A stretch of DNA of 64,000 nt. Source: Nicotiana tabacum (taxonomy: Eukaryota; Streptophyta; Magnoliopsida; Solanales; Solanaceae). A program made the position numbers and the translations under genes. How positions within the stretch are numbered: position 1 is the first letter of the stretch; every line of letters begins with the position of its first letter. The notes beneath the pieces are model-generated. The model did no database searches. It saw nothing but the letters and a program-made list of their open reading frames with translations, and was not told where the DNA came from. Shown piece by piece: positions 45,836-57,476 of this stretch. Location: positions 56,326,230 to 56,390,229 of the forward strand of contig NC_134103.1 in the NCBI RefSeq assembly GCF_000715075.1, read 5' to 3'.

Positions 45836-47653
45836 CTATATATCTTTGGTATCAATCAGCGTCTGGATCTTATCCTTCAGAGTGCGGCATTCATCAATAG
45901 TGTGACCCTTCATGCCCGAATGGTAGGCACATGTCTTATTCAGATTGACCCATTGAGAGGAATTTTCCTTGACGACATCGGGAATGGAAATGACATAACC
46001 GGTAGCTTTCAGTCTCTCATGCAACTGGTCAATAGGCTCGGCAATAGGAGTGTATTGTCTGGGTGGCCTATGGCCGAAATTTAGCCTGGGTTTTTGGTAG
46101 TTTTGGCGGGCTGGTGGTGAGTGGTAATATGTTGGCTGAGTGTTGTAAGTGTGGTAGGCGGTAGCGGGTTGTTGATATCTAAGAGGTGAAGACTGATATG
46201 TGGGTGGAGGTGTTTGGTATGTGAGAGGAGACTTCGGACCTTGGGCTACCATCACTGCCCCTACTTCCTTCTTTTTAGATATACCGCCCGACTACAAGGC
46301 GTTGTTCGTAGCCTGGAGTGCCTCGAAATTAGTTACGATTCCGCTTTTAATTCCCTCTTCTATTCTTTCTCCCAATTTGATGATGACAGAAAACTTATGG
46401 TTTTCAATAACTATCAACCTCTCGTAATATTGCGGATCCTGAGCTCGGACAAAGAACTTGTTCATTTGCTCTTCTTCCAGTGCTGGCCTTACTTTTGCAG
46501 CTTCATACCTCCACCGAGTAGCATACTCGCAGAAAGTTTCCGTTGGCTTCTTCTTGAGATTTTGAATATAGAAAACATCTGGTGCATTTTCTGTGTTAAA
46601 CCTGAACTGATCCATGAAATCCAATGCCATGCTTACCCAATAACCCATTTCTTTGGATTCTGACTGATGTACCAAGACAGGGCTCTCCAGTGAGGCTTCT
46701 CGTGAATAGTTTCATGCGGATTCTTTCATCCCTGCCAACTCCAATAAGCTTGTCACAATATGTTCTCAAGTGCACCTTTGGATCACTAGTGCCGTCGAAC
46801 ATTTTGAACTTAGGAGGTTTGTAACCTCTGGCAGTTCTACGTCTGGATGAATACACAAATCTTCATAATTCAAACACTCAATACCTTTGCCCCTTTCGAC
46901 ACTTTGAGCCCTGCCGGTAAGTTTCTTGAGTTCCTATGCCATGTTCTTGATGAACAGGTCCTTCTCGGCGGATTCAGGTATGTATAGGGTCTGTTGTGGG
47001 GTGTAGGGTAAGGTTTCCACATATATGGGATTGCTTTGGTGGACTCCGGAAATCTAGGCGTAATGGTGGTCATTGGTTGAGTTTTGCAAGTCAGGAGTAG
47101 GCTATGGTACATTCTGAGGAGTATGGTAGGTGGTAGTTTGTGGGTACTGGGTCGGATAATGATGATGTTGTGGAGGACTTGGTACTAGTGGAGGATTAGG
47201 ATTTTGGGAAGGCATGGCATATTGGTGAGGTGCGGGAGGATTTTGCGGGTGTTGGTTTTGTGTATTTTGAGGAGGTGTTGGATTTCTGGCATTTTGTTGG
47301 TAGATGTCGGGAACATTCTGGGTAAGGGAAAGGTTTGCCAAGTTACGGACCTGCTCAAGTTCCCCTTGTAACTCCAATATCTCCTGTTGTAACCGTAAAA
47401 CCAAGTCATTCTGAGCCGGAGTACTCCGACCATCCGAAGTTTCGACATTCTCGGTGCGCGTAGCGTTGTCTTTCTTGATACCACTCATATCGTCCATCTT
47501 AGCTTTTCCTTTATTCTTAGGATCACTTAGAGGAGGAGGAGGATGAGGAGGACCTCTAGATCTGGTATGATATGCTGATGATGCCAGTATGTATGAACCA
47601 ACATTAGGGGATGGGAATAAACAAAGAAAAGAAGAAAAACAAAAGGTAAACAA
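45836..47653 (-). pseudogene. Ogre/Tat-like gag
   Basis: 47653-47102 is the N-terminal part: Pro/Gln/Asn-rich after a coiled-coil stretch (LRLQQEILELQGELEQV). 46856-46292 is the gag core in two overlapping frames (GYKPPKFKMFDGTSDPKVHL, then FCEYATRWRYEAAKVRP). 46255-45836 is Pro/Tyr-rich and ends with CAYHSGMKGHTIDEC, a modified zinc knuckle. Frame breaks lie near 47100, 46600 and 46290. Gag would form the particle. Confidence 0.8.
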
Positions 47654-47928
47654 GTCAGTAAGGAGTATATAAAGGATATTTACGATATCTAAAAATGTAT
47701 TGCAGAATTATAAATTTGCGTCCTAATTTGGGGACCTCATCGTGCTCGAGGTAGGCCTAGCGACACATAGCTTTGGAGAAAACTCAATGCCGATAACTGC
47801 GTCATTTCATTAATATGATAAATAGATCAAATCTCTACTAAACCGACAATAATTATAAAGATTCACTAGTGGCATTCTCCTTATTATAATCAAATTCTAA
47901 AATGAATCTAGAAAACATCATTCCTAAT

Positions 47929-49260
47929 CTACTTTGTCCCAAAGGGACCTTCTCCAAGTTTGGCCTTCTTAGCCCCGTCAATCAGATTCCCCAGGTCGTG
48001 CATGTCCAACAGCAGATGTGCCCTTGCTAGATGTCCTCCTTCATTGCCCTCTACGTTCTGACAATCCGAGACCCTTTTCCTCATCTTTCCCTCAAGTTTC
48101 ATCAAACCCTGCTCCAAATACTCCAACCTTTCTGTTGATTTAGTAGAGATTCCCCTCCATTAATTGATTGCCTCCATGTCCACTTTATGTTGTTCCAAAT
48201 GCCTGGCCTCAGATTCGAAGACCCTTTTGCGCAACCTCCTATATTTGACTTGTGCTTCAGTAGCGTCGTCTATGATCCTATTTCTCAAATCAACCCCTGG
48301 CTTGACCTTTCCTGCTATGTCATCGACCAACCATGATGGGTAGAAGTATACATGGCCGGCATGATACCTGTCTGGCTCGATGGTATCTTTCTCCACGATA
48401 ATCTTTTGATGCCACATGTGCTGTGCCTCAAACTTGAATGGAATGGAATTCCCTCGGAAGTCTGCTTTGTAATGAACCATTTTGGAAACTCGTGGTATAA
48501 CCTGTTTTCTCCCAGCTTACCGCATGACTCTGATAGGATAGATTCCCCCTAATCCGATTAGCACTAGATGAGGAACATCTCTCGACCTGATGATGAATTC
48601 ACTGCTAGGGAATCACTCGATCATCCAATGTACCTTGTCATCACTTAAATTGCTAAATAAATGTACCCAACTCATAGCGTTTCCCGGTCGTGCAAACCTG
48701 TCTAGGATAAAAGTCATTCTCTTCGGATGGTGATAAACTATATGGTCATTACATGGTCGTCGTGGAAATTGTTTACGGTATTGTCCTCTCTAAAGGTGTT
48801 CCAATAACCTTATTTATATCAACAGATTGCAACCCTCGAAATGCCTATATCCCTTTTTGCAACAGTCTAAGGCTAGGTACATCTCAGCCACGATCATTGG
48901 GACAATAGTGTAAGTTTGCCCCTCAATTCCTTCCATTAGGTTCTTAGTGACCATAGCTAGGCGAGTGTGGATCCTTTCTCCTTGTATCGAGAATATAAGC
49001 ATCCCCAAAAAACAGATAATGAATACAAAAACCCGGCGATGAGTCCAACCTAAAGTAGTGATGGCAAATTTATCATGGTAAAGACGATATGACTTGCTGT
49101 AACCATAACGCTAGTAAAGGAAGTCGAATGGTATGTAAGATTTCTTTAGACAGACTAACTCATCATTTTTCCTGAAACCCATCATTTTTAGGAAACCTCG
49201 AGAAGGGGAAAGGGTGTGCATGTAGCCATAAAAAAGGGAAAATGGAAGCGGGATGTTCAT
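47929..49260 (-). pseudogene. Extra ORF1 upstream of gag (Ogre-type)
   Basis: Frames at 49008-48814 (MIVAEMYLALDCCKKGYRHF) and 48480-47929 (FEAQHMWHQKIIVEKDTIEP, YPSWLVDDIAGKVKPG) belong to a protein found upstream of gag in Ogre-like elements and related to a plant-specific domain of unknown function (DUF7745-like, from memory). Many stops separate the pieces. The role is unknown. 47654-47928 between it and gag holds no gene. Confidence 0.6.
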
Positions 49261-49345
49261 GTAATGATAAAGAACAAAGAAACACATTCATCAAAGAAGA
49301 CTAATTCATATAGACCAAGTTTGCTATGGTAAGAGCCTAAAAATA

Positions 49346-49366
49346 CCCCCAACAGAGTCGTCATGC
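49346..49366 (-). other. Primer-binding site of the Ogre/Tat-like element
   Basis: After the LTR end GGGGCGCGACA the minus strand reads GCATGACGACTCTGTTGGGG. This is close to the ATGGCGACTCTGCTGGGG type of primer site of Ogre/Tat elements, which I recall as matching a tRNA-Arg. Two or three bases differ, consistent with decay. Confidence 0.55.
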
Positions 49367-52300
49367 TGTCGCGCCCCTCTTTCTCGCGAAATAGGGTTTT
49401 GACACGAGACAACTCTTTTAAAGGAAGGTGTTAAAAGAGAGAGTCACCACCTAATGGGTTTGAGGAGCGTTAGGGCACCTATTTGCAAATAACTCTGGTT
49501 TAACCAGTTTGCGTCACCAAAGATCGGGTAAGGGCTCAAATTACCTCGAAGAGAAGGTGTTAGGCACTCTTCAAGGTTCACAACTATGGGTCCCGGCTGA
49601 ACTTGAATTATATGAATTAGTCAAATAGTCAGAGAGAAAAACAAGAAGTTTGAAAAAAAATCATTATTAGAAAGTCCTTGAGTAAACACAAATAATTGGT
49701 TTTAAGACAAGATGGGGGGTCATACGTTTTTTAGCCTAAAGGATCACCCCGTGCAACATAAATAATACTTCGTAACTCCCTCGAGGTGGGGTGTTACTCG
49801 TATTATTCAGCAGGTACAGACTATCATCTCCTGCTACCCGATTATTATCTTTAAGTTTTTACCTAAAGCGCAGTAGGTGATTCTAAACCGTGCCCTATGC
49901 GTGTACTACCTGTCCCATGCCTATGGACCAGGAGGCATTTGGACCTCTATTTGGATGGTTTCTAGACTTAGCTTAGGCTGTTCGGAGATGATAAAACTAG
50001 GTGACATATAAAACAAGTTGGACTTCATGTGAAGGCAATTAAGGGCTCAAGTTAGCCTCTACACATAGACAACAAATGCACACAAACAAATTAGGCATTT
50101 GATAGTTTCAGAATTGAGACAAGTTAAAGCCATTAAGCCCTATAGACATTCTTTCTATGTGACCTTGGGATTCAAACGTGCAGGCAGTTTCAGAGCAAGA
50201 TTCCATTTTAGGTATAATTTCTAAGCGACTACACAGTCGGCCTGCTGATTACAGATTATAAGTAATTAAACCTATAGACATGATATCTAGGTGATTTATG
50301 AAGTAGTTGGCAGTGATAACTATTGAAGATACCCAGAATTACTCAGTTTGATCCTATAGGCATGCTTTCTAATAGTGGCAATGAAACAGTGTTGAAAGTT
50401 CAATATTAACACTTAAAATCGAGTGGTATTACCCTATAGGCAGGATTTCTAACGATTAACGATTGAAATTGATTTTTTATACATAGCTGCTATAGGCATG
50501 TCTCCTAGGTGGGCAGTATAACAACGAATTAACCAAGTAAAACCCTATAGGCATGATTTCTAAATGCAGATTTTGTAGAACATAAGCTAACATAGCCCTA
50601 TAGTCATAGTATCTAATGAATATGCTGCAGTTATATAAATTGAAAGATTGGTCATTGACACTTTATTTCCTATAGGCATGGTATCTAATAAAACACATAG
50701 GAGCAGAATATGTTAAACGAATTAAACACTCATGTTCTATGGGAAGGTTATCTAACAACACATAGGAGCAGAACATGTTGAGTAAATTAAACACCTATAG
50801 GCAGGATTTCTACCTGTTTATGCAAATATTAGAATAAACCCATTTTTCCAATTTTACTAACACCCCAATTATTATTACAGCATTATTTCAGGCCCAATGA
50901 ATAAATCAAATTACAAAGTTACAAAATCACTATAGTGGGCCTTAGACAGGCCCAAAAATACACCCAGCCTGGCCAGGCCTTCAAATTTTGTATCCATACA
51001 GGTTTCACCACAACCCAGAAGACATAGCCAATCAAACCAAGAAAATAATCTTCATTTACAAAAAATAGCCAAAACCCAATAACCACAGCTGATTAACAAC
51101 CATTTACACAAACCAACTGGCTCATTCAGTAGGTGAAAAGGGAGGCAGAATTGAGCAATTGGGAGAAAGTGGCCACAGAACCTTAGACCCTAGTGTGTCA
51201 GAGTTCCCAAGGGTTTCAAGAACCCAGGGTAGTGCTCATACTAGGGAGGTTAATAGAGAAAATTTAGGGGGCCTTGGCTTCCAGCCAACCCAAAATTAGA
51301 CTCATAACAAGAAACAATCAAAGAAATAGTAATAAAGTAATAGGTTTGGAAAAGCATTTGCAGACACTTTAAGATAATCACATAATGAACATGGACTCGA
51401 GAAGCAAACTAATATATTGAGGCAGAGTTCCATATGGCAAGAAACAAGGACCCTGGGATTGCAAAGTTAGCAGGCAAGGGCATTAGACTAGTAAAACCAA
51501 TTAATACAACCAGTTTAGAACTAAAAGGATCAGATTATACCAAACTCGGGATTAAACAGTATAACACAAACAGGATCAGGTACCATAGAGGGCATCAGTC
51601 AATGGAAGAAAGGATAACAGGTTATTAGAGGTACAGAATTGGATATGGCAAGAACACATAGAGTGACAATCATATTCGTAGGGGCACACTATACATTTAG
51701 AATGAAGGTCTTAAACAAACTAAGGCATATTAATGACAAAAATGGATCACTAGAGATTCAGAATTAGGCAGAACACATGGATTAAGCCATATAATTAAGG
51801 CAGAACATTCAGATTATAAGCAATCACCCAGCTAAACATGCTTCAATCTGTCCAAATTGACTAAGCTAGGTGTAAAGACATTATTAGGCTAGTAATTATA
51901 GGCATAATTAGATAGAAAATAGTCAAGGGAATAAATGAAGTCATGCAGTTTTCAGAAAACATGCTAACATAATGGAATAAACATTGCAAAGTTTTAGAAA
52001 CTAACCAGTGATTGTTCAATAAACAAGAAAGAATAGCAAATAGGACCTAGAGTCTCAAATGTGTCAAGTTCCCAAGGGTTTCAAGAACCCAGGGCAGTGC
52101 TCACACCCAAGAGAGGTCGAAAAGATAGAAATCTGGTGGCCTTGGCTTTCAGCCAGCCAAGATCCCAAAACAGAACAAGATACTCAACGAGCACCGATTA
52201 AAGATTCAGTTTTAGTGAAAAAATAGTGATTGAAGTTCTCTCCAAAACGGAGAAGGGGAATGGGTTTTTATAGTAGTAGGAATCGAACAAACAAACAAGG

Positions 52301-53512
52301 AAATATAATCAATCAAACATAAAGATAAGGAAAGAAGAGTATGCATAATCAATTAGAACCAATTTAGGAGAAAAATCATGCCAAACCCTAGTTTTTAGGG
52401 AAAACAAATATCAACGGAATATACACAAAAACAGTAACATAGGATGAATATAGACATAAATAGCACTAAAAATCAGAGAATCGAACCAATTTTGGTATGA
52501 TCTAAGGAAATCTGAAAACCCTAGTTTTAGGGTAAGCAAGAATCAACATAATTTAAATAAAATTGAACTCACACGATGTAGAATAAACGTGTGTAGACAG
52601 AATATCGTCTAGATTCAAGAAATGGGAGTCAATCAGACATAATTAGAGTGGTAATACTTGCCATGTTTAGGCAAGTATTAGGTAATACCATGGAGAATCA
52701 ACCAATAGCGGAAACATACTAATATTGTAAGGAGATGAGAGGGAAATCCCATTAGAAGAGGGATTAGGGGAGGGTTTTGAGAGGCGGCAGCTAGGGTTTC
52801 TCAGAGAAGAAGAGAGAGTAGAGAGGATTTAGGGGCGGCGGGTGGTGAGAATGGTTAGGGTTTGGGCGGATTTGGATAGTTAAAGAGAGGGGATGAACGG
52901 GGGTCGTTGATCTTGAGAGATCAGCGGCTGGGATTAAAGATAAATATGATGCGTCGTATAAAATGGCTACCGATTGGGTTTTATAAAGGGGTGTTTGGTT
53001 TGGTCTTGGCATTTATTGGGCTAGGGTGTTAGGTTTGGGCCAACAATTGGTCCGAAAATGGGTGGGGTTTTAGTCTAGTTTTTAAATACCTAATATTTAA
53101 TAAATAAATAATTTATAAAAGTAATTAATAAATAACAAAAATATCATTTCTACACTAAAATGATTAAAAATAATTACTTAACATTATAAAAATATAAAAG
53201 TCATTTTCTGCATAAATAATGTAATTATACATGCATATGGGCTATTATTGCAAAAATGTGCAATTAGCCCCAAAATGCAAATGTAATTATAAGAAATGCA
53301 CTGAAAAAATAGTTAAACCTCATGCTGGTATAAATAATAAGTTTAGATGATTAAATCATCATAAAAATAATTTGGAGGATAATTATTGGATATTTATATA
53401 ATAAAATACGAGAATAATTTGATTTAAAGCCTTTAAAAATTATGGAACATTATGAAAAATGCTTGTATAGGTTTATAAGCTAAATGATGATGCAAATATA
53501 CTATTTTGAAAG

Positions 53513-53569
<57 letters not shown>

Positions 53570-53605
53570 GTTTTAAAAATACGAGGAAAAAATTGGGTAT
53601 CAACA
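49367..53605 (-). repeat. 5' LTR (right) of the Ogre/Tat-like element
   Basis: Starts TGTCGCGCCCC and ends TATCAACA on the plus strand, 4,239 bp. It is collinear with the left LTR but lacks the EPRV insert: after GCAAATATTAG it continues AATAAACCCATTTTTCC. It carries the same motif family (50265-50815) and AT microsatellite (about 53516-53568). No gene is seen. Confidence 0.88.
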
Positions 53606-54300
53606 GCCATCAGTCTGCGGGTGAAAGCCTATACTAAGATTCACCTGGTTGCCCAAACCTTGCTGAAATTTCTTCCAAAAATTAGCCGTGAACTGTGCCC
53701 CTTGATCTGAGATAATAGAAACTGGAGTGCCATGCAACCTGACTATTTCCTTGATGTACAATTGAGCATACTGTTCTGTGTGCTGATTTCGTGAGTCGGT
53801 CCACAATCACCTTAATCGAGTAGAACTTGCGAGGAGTGCGAGGTAGTCCCACCACAAAGTCCATATTGATCGTTTCCCACTTCCATATTGGAATTTCTAT
53901 GTTCTATGCCAACCCACCGGGCCTTTGGTGCTCGGCCTTCACTTGCTGACAATTTGGAAATCTTGCCACAAAGTCTGCTACATTCCTCTTTATATCATTC
54001 CTCCAATAGACTTCCCTAAGATCATGATACATCATTGTAGAGCCCGAGAGCACGGAATACCTAGAAGTGTGAGCCTCGATCATGATTCTTTCCTGGAGAC
54101 CGTCTACATTTGGTACACATAATCGCCCTTGGTACCTTAGTGTGCCATCATCCATGCCAAGAGAAAAAGTTGTGGTCTTGTCTTTATGGTTCCCCTCCTT
54201 CAATTGTACCAACAATGGATCGTTGTATTGCTTCTCCTTGACCTCCACAACAAGCGATGATTCAGCCCTATCTTGCACAATCACTCCTCCTTCATTAGAG
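53606..54300 (-). pseudogene. Gypsy-2 integrase N-terminal part
   Basis: 54122-53904 carries the zinc-binding part ([17 protein letters not shown], then [13 protein letters not shown], with the first Cys of the CX2C pair changed to a Phe-Pro-Asn context). 53864-53606 carries the core: MDFVVGLPRTPRKFYSI, then ISDQGAQFTANFWK, ending at FHPQTD where the Ogre/Tat-like element interrupts. There is a frameshift near 53800. It continues at 32029. Confidence 0.87.
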
Positions 54301-54848
54301 TCCGCAAGGCGAACTCCCAAACTAGCCAACCAATGAACCTGCTTGGCCAACGACTTTTGATATGCCTCCAAGTGAGCCAAAATGCCCATAGATTTTAGGC
54401 TAAGAGCATCTGCTACAACACTAGCCTTCCCCGGATGATACAGAATATCGATGTTGTAATCCATGAGTAATTCAAGCCATCTTCTCTGCCTCAGATTCAA
54501 TTCCTTCTGTTTGAAAATATATTGGAGGCTCTTATGATCTGTGAATATATCCACATAGACCCCATACAGAAAATGACGCAAAATTTTCAATGCAAATACC
54601 ATTGCCTCAAGCTCTAGGTCATGTGTTGAATAGTTCTTTTCATGATTCTTAAGTTGCCTAGAAGCATAAGCTATCACCTTTCCACGTTGCATTAATACAC
54701 ACCCAAGTCCGATTCTTGAAGCATCACAATATACCACAAACCCATATGTACCATCTGGTAGAGTCAACACCAGTGCCGTAGTCAATCTCGGTTTCAACTC
54801 TTGGAAGCTTCTTTCACAAGCATCTGACCATTGGAACTTAACCGCCTT
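54301..54848 (-). pseudogene. Gypsy-2 RNase H
   Basis: Open frame with [38 protein letters not shown] and [12 protein letters not shown], keeping the expected acidic residues, and ending [10 protein letters not shown]. It is one of the better-preserved gypsy domains here (frame 54797-53904 is unbroken and continues into integrase). RNase H removes the RNA template during cDNA synthesis. Confidence 0.9.
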
Positions 54849-55042
54849 CTACGTCAATTTCATCAACGGAGAGGCAAGGGTAAAGAACCCCTCCACAAAC
54901 TTCCTGTAATACACAGCTAAGCCCAAGAAACTGCGAATCTCTGTTGTGGTTATAGGTCTAGGCCAATTTTTCACAGCTGCAATCTTCTGAGAATCAACCG
55001 TAATTCCTTCTTTGGAGACGACATGACCCAAGAACATGACAG
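54849..55042 (-). pseudogene. Gypsy-2 RT C-terminal remnant
   Basis: Only the thumb/connection part is left: [20 protein letters not shown] and [19 protein letters not shown]. The RT active site, protease, gag and leader are missing because the sequence jumps straight into the tip of an LTR at about 55043. Confidence 0.9.
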
Positions 55043-55124
55043 AATCTCTACAATCATCAACACATAAGTCTATCTTGGCATCACGAATCTTCGGGTTTTA
55101 GGTAAAATTTTACGGGGCCTTACA
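55043..55124 (-). repeat. 82-bp tip of Gypsy-2 5' LTR
   Basis: It matches 30906-30989, including AATCTCTACAATCATCA and the terminal GGGGCCTTACA, so it is the outer end of the 5' LTR of the same family. A single deletion took the rest of this LTR, the leader, gag, protease and most of RT. Its outer neighbour (55125 on) is element A sequence. Confidence 0.8.
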
Positions 55125-55257
55125 GATGGGAAGTTTCCTAGACATCCTGTAGCCTCTCGAAGATAGGTATGGACGTTGTCACACCGATCCAGAAGACTCT
55201 ACTAGACACTTGCTCATAACTCATAGAACCTATGAGCCTAGAGTTCAGATACAAACT
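55125..55257 (-). other. Element A leader with decayed primer site
   Basis: Right before the LTR start, the plus strand reads GAGTTCAGATACAAACT. This is a decayed form of the GGCTCTGATACCAACT context seen beside many Solanaceae LTRs, i.e. an initiator-Met-tRNA primer site on the minus strand. It identifies 55258 onward as a 5' LTR. Confidence 0.55.
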
Positions 55258-57476
55258 TGTCACGACCCAAAATCCCACCAAGTCGTGATGGAACCTAACC
55301 AAACCCGCTTGGCAAGCCAAATAGTATAGGTAACTACTATACTGAGAAATCAACAATGATAGTGAATAAAATAGAAAAACAATTTAATGAAACTATCTCA
55401 AGGACTGGAAGCACAATTCACGAGCCACTAAAATTTAGATTTACCAAGCCTGTAAAAATAACAAATATAACATCTTTTTGAAGTTTACATAAATAGAAAT
55501 GAAGTCTTAAACTACCATGCCAAATGGTTACTTGAATCTGGAACGCAACTACAACTTTAGTACTATCTTTCATCATCCACAACAACTCAGCTTCATGATC
55601 TGCACGCAAGGTGCAGAAGTGTAGTATGAGTACAACCGACCCCATGTACTCAGTAAGTATCTTGACTAACCTCGGTGAAGTTGTGACGCGGTTTTGAAGT
55701 AAGAAGATACTCACTTTGCATAATCTATACAACTCAATAACATGTATAATGCATAAAAATATTCCATAAAAGACAGTTATAGAATAAAGGATAACAACAG
55801 TAAAGGTACACAACTTGGGTAGGGGTGATAAACAAACTCTCACAATTAAACAGATCTAGCAAATACAACCTGCAACGACCCCGCTCATAGAGAGACATGC
55901 ACCAAACAATGTGTGCTCAAATATTCATACATGACTTTAATCATGTGCCCGACATAATTTAATTTCTTATTAATTTTCAAATAACATGTTCAGGAGACCT
56001 TTACAAGAATTCAATACATCAATGCATGATGACGACTTTCTTTTTAATCAATATGATATGCTACCGACAACTCAACAAACATTAGATATCAACCCAACAT
56101 ATGTAAATCCATCTTGACAACCAAATCGTCAAATAATAACAGAGGCATAGGATAGCATATTAGATGCAACGTAAAAACATGTAAAATGCATGACAAAGCA
56201 TAAAGAATTCACTTGCATAATTAAGAATGCCACCCTCATACTCCACATTTCATCAACAAGAATGCCACCCTTATGCTCCACATTTCATCAATAAGAATGC
56301 CACTCTTATGCTCCACATTTCACCAACAAGAATGTCACACTTATACTCCATATTTAATCAATAATAATGCCAACCTTATTCTCCACACACCATCACAATA
56401 ACAATATCCGCCCCAACATGTCCATATATGCCATAATCATGAAAATTCAAGATAGCAATGTTTCATCAAGAGACATAATATCAAAAAAGAAATAATGAGG
56501 TGCACAAGGACATGGAAATAATAATGTACGGATGTCTGCTAAGATAAAATAGAGAATACGGCTAAATCAATCTGGCAATGATTCCACAAAACGATCATCT
56601 TGGCTAATTAGGAGATAATAATCCCAAAACATGATCTCTAGCATGAAAGGATAAGCTCACGTAGTTGTACAAAGGATCAAACATGTATCACAAAGATCAC
56701 ACATTCAAATCAAGGCACAACTCAAGAACAACAAGTACGGGTGTGTATTCATAACATACATGTGACTACGTCTGCGACAATTATAGCATCAATCTCAAGA
56801 TTAGTTCATCATGTTCAAAATAAGGCACCAATAGCCTTAAAATTACCTCAAACATGGTTTGTTGTGCTCGCGTAGTTAATTAATTGAATAACACATAGAA
56901 TAAACTAGAGCACACAACAAAATAATGCATAGAGTAATCTAGAATCTACCTCGAGTATTAACACCCATGGTACATGTATATACGCTCGTCACCTCATATA
57001 TACATCCCCCCACATGTAGAAAATAACATCAGTTAGTAGGAAAAGTTCCCTCAACCAAAGCTAGGCAAAACATTTACCTCATCAAGGCTAGTCCAAAGCT
57101 CCAAAATCACATTTCCTTGAGAAATCAACTTTAACCTGCTCAAATCTAGACAAACATCAACCAAGGAAATCAACCAATACCATAGAAAGTAATCACATTC
57201 AAATAAAGCCTCGATCTTTTAAGGATAGTCAAAAAGTGAACAAAAGTCAACCACGGGCTTGCGTGCCTGCAACCCGGAACCAATACCAAAATCTGATGAC
57301 CCATAACCTGCCAAGTCCAAATATATGATTTGATTCAAACACTGAGTCTAAATTGGTACTCAAATCCTCAAAATACATTCTTAAAGTGTAAGAAAAACCT
57401 CAAATTCCATCTCAAAATTCATATTTTAGATGTTAATAATTCATGTAGATTATAGTACCAAAATTGAGTAGAAATC
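55258..57476 (-). repeat. 5' LTR of element A (interrupted by Gypsy-3)
   Basis: Begins TGTCACGACCC on the plus strand. 56606-57260 matches 406-1054. It contains five copies of a 35-bp repeat (56223-56397). It is cut at 57477 by the start of the Gypsy-3 LTR; the rest is outside the window. No gene is seen; the 141-residue ORF at 55418-55843 shows no domain. Confidence 0.7.
56223..56397. repeat. Five tandem 35-bp repeats
   Basis: Unit AAGAATGCCACCCTTATGCT plus CCACATTTCATCAAC; five consecutive copies, the last two diverged. The left copy of this LTR lacks the region because it begins further right at the equivalent of 56606. Confidence 0.92.

Larger units (their letters stand above)
32030..53605 (-). 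mobile_element. Giant Ogre/Tat-like LTR retrotransposon
   Basis: The 21.6-kb unit has LTRs of about 4.2 kb starting TGTCGC and ending TATCAACA on the plus strand. The left LTR is enlarged by 2.35 kb of EPRV. Minus-strand order: 5' LTR (right), primer site, extra ORF1, gag, protease, G-patch, RT, RNase H, integrase, tandem-repeat 3' region, polypurine tract, 3' LTR (left). Long LTRs, an ORF before gag, a G-patch and 3' tandem repeats are known for the Ogre/Tat branch. Flanks CCCGT (left) and GCCAT (right) could be a decayed 5-bp target duplication. It splits the Gypsy-2 integrase. All ORFs are broken. Confidence 0.85.
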
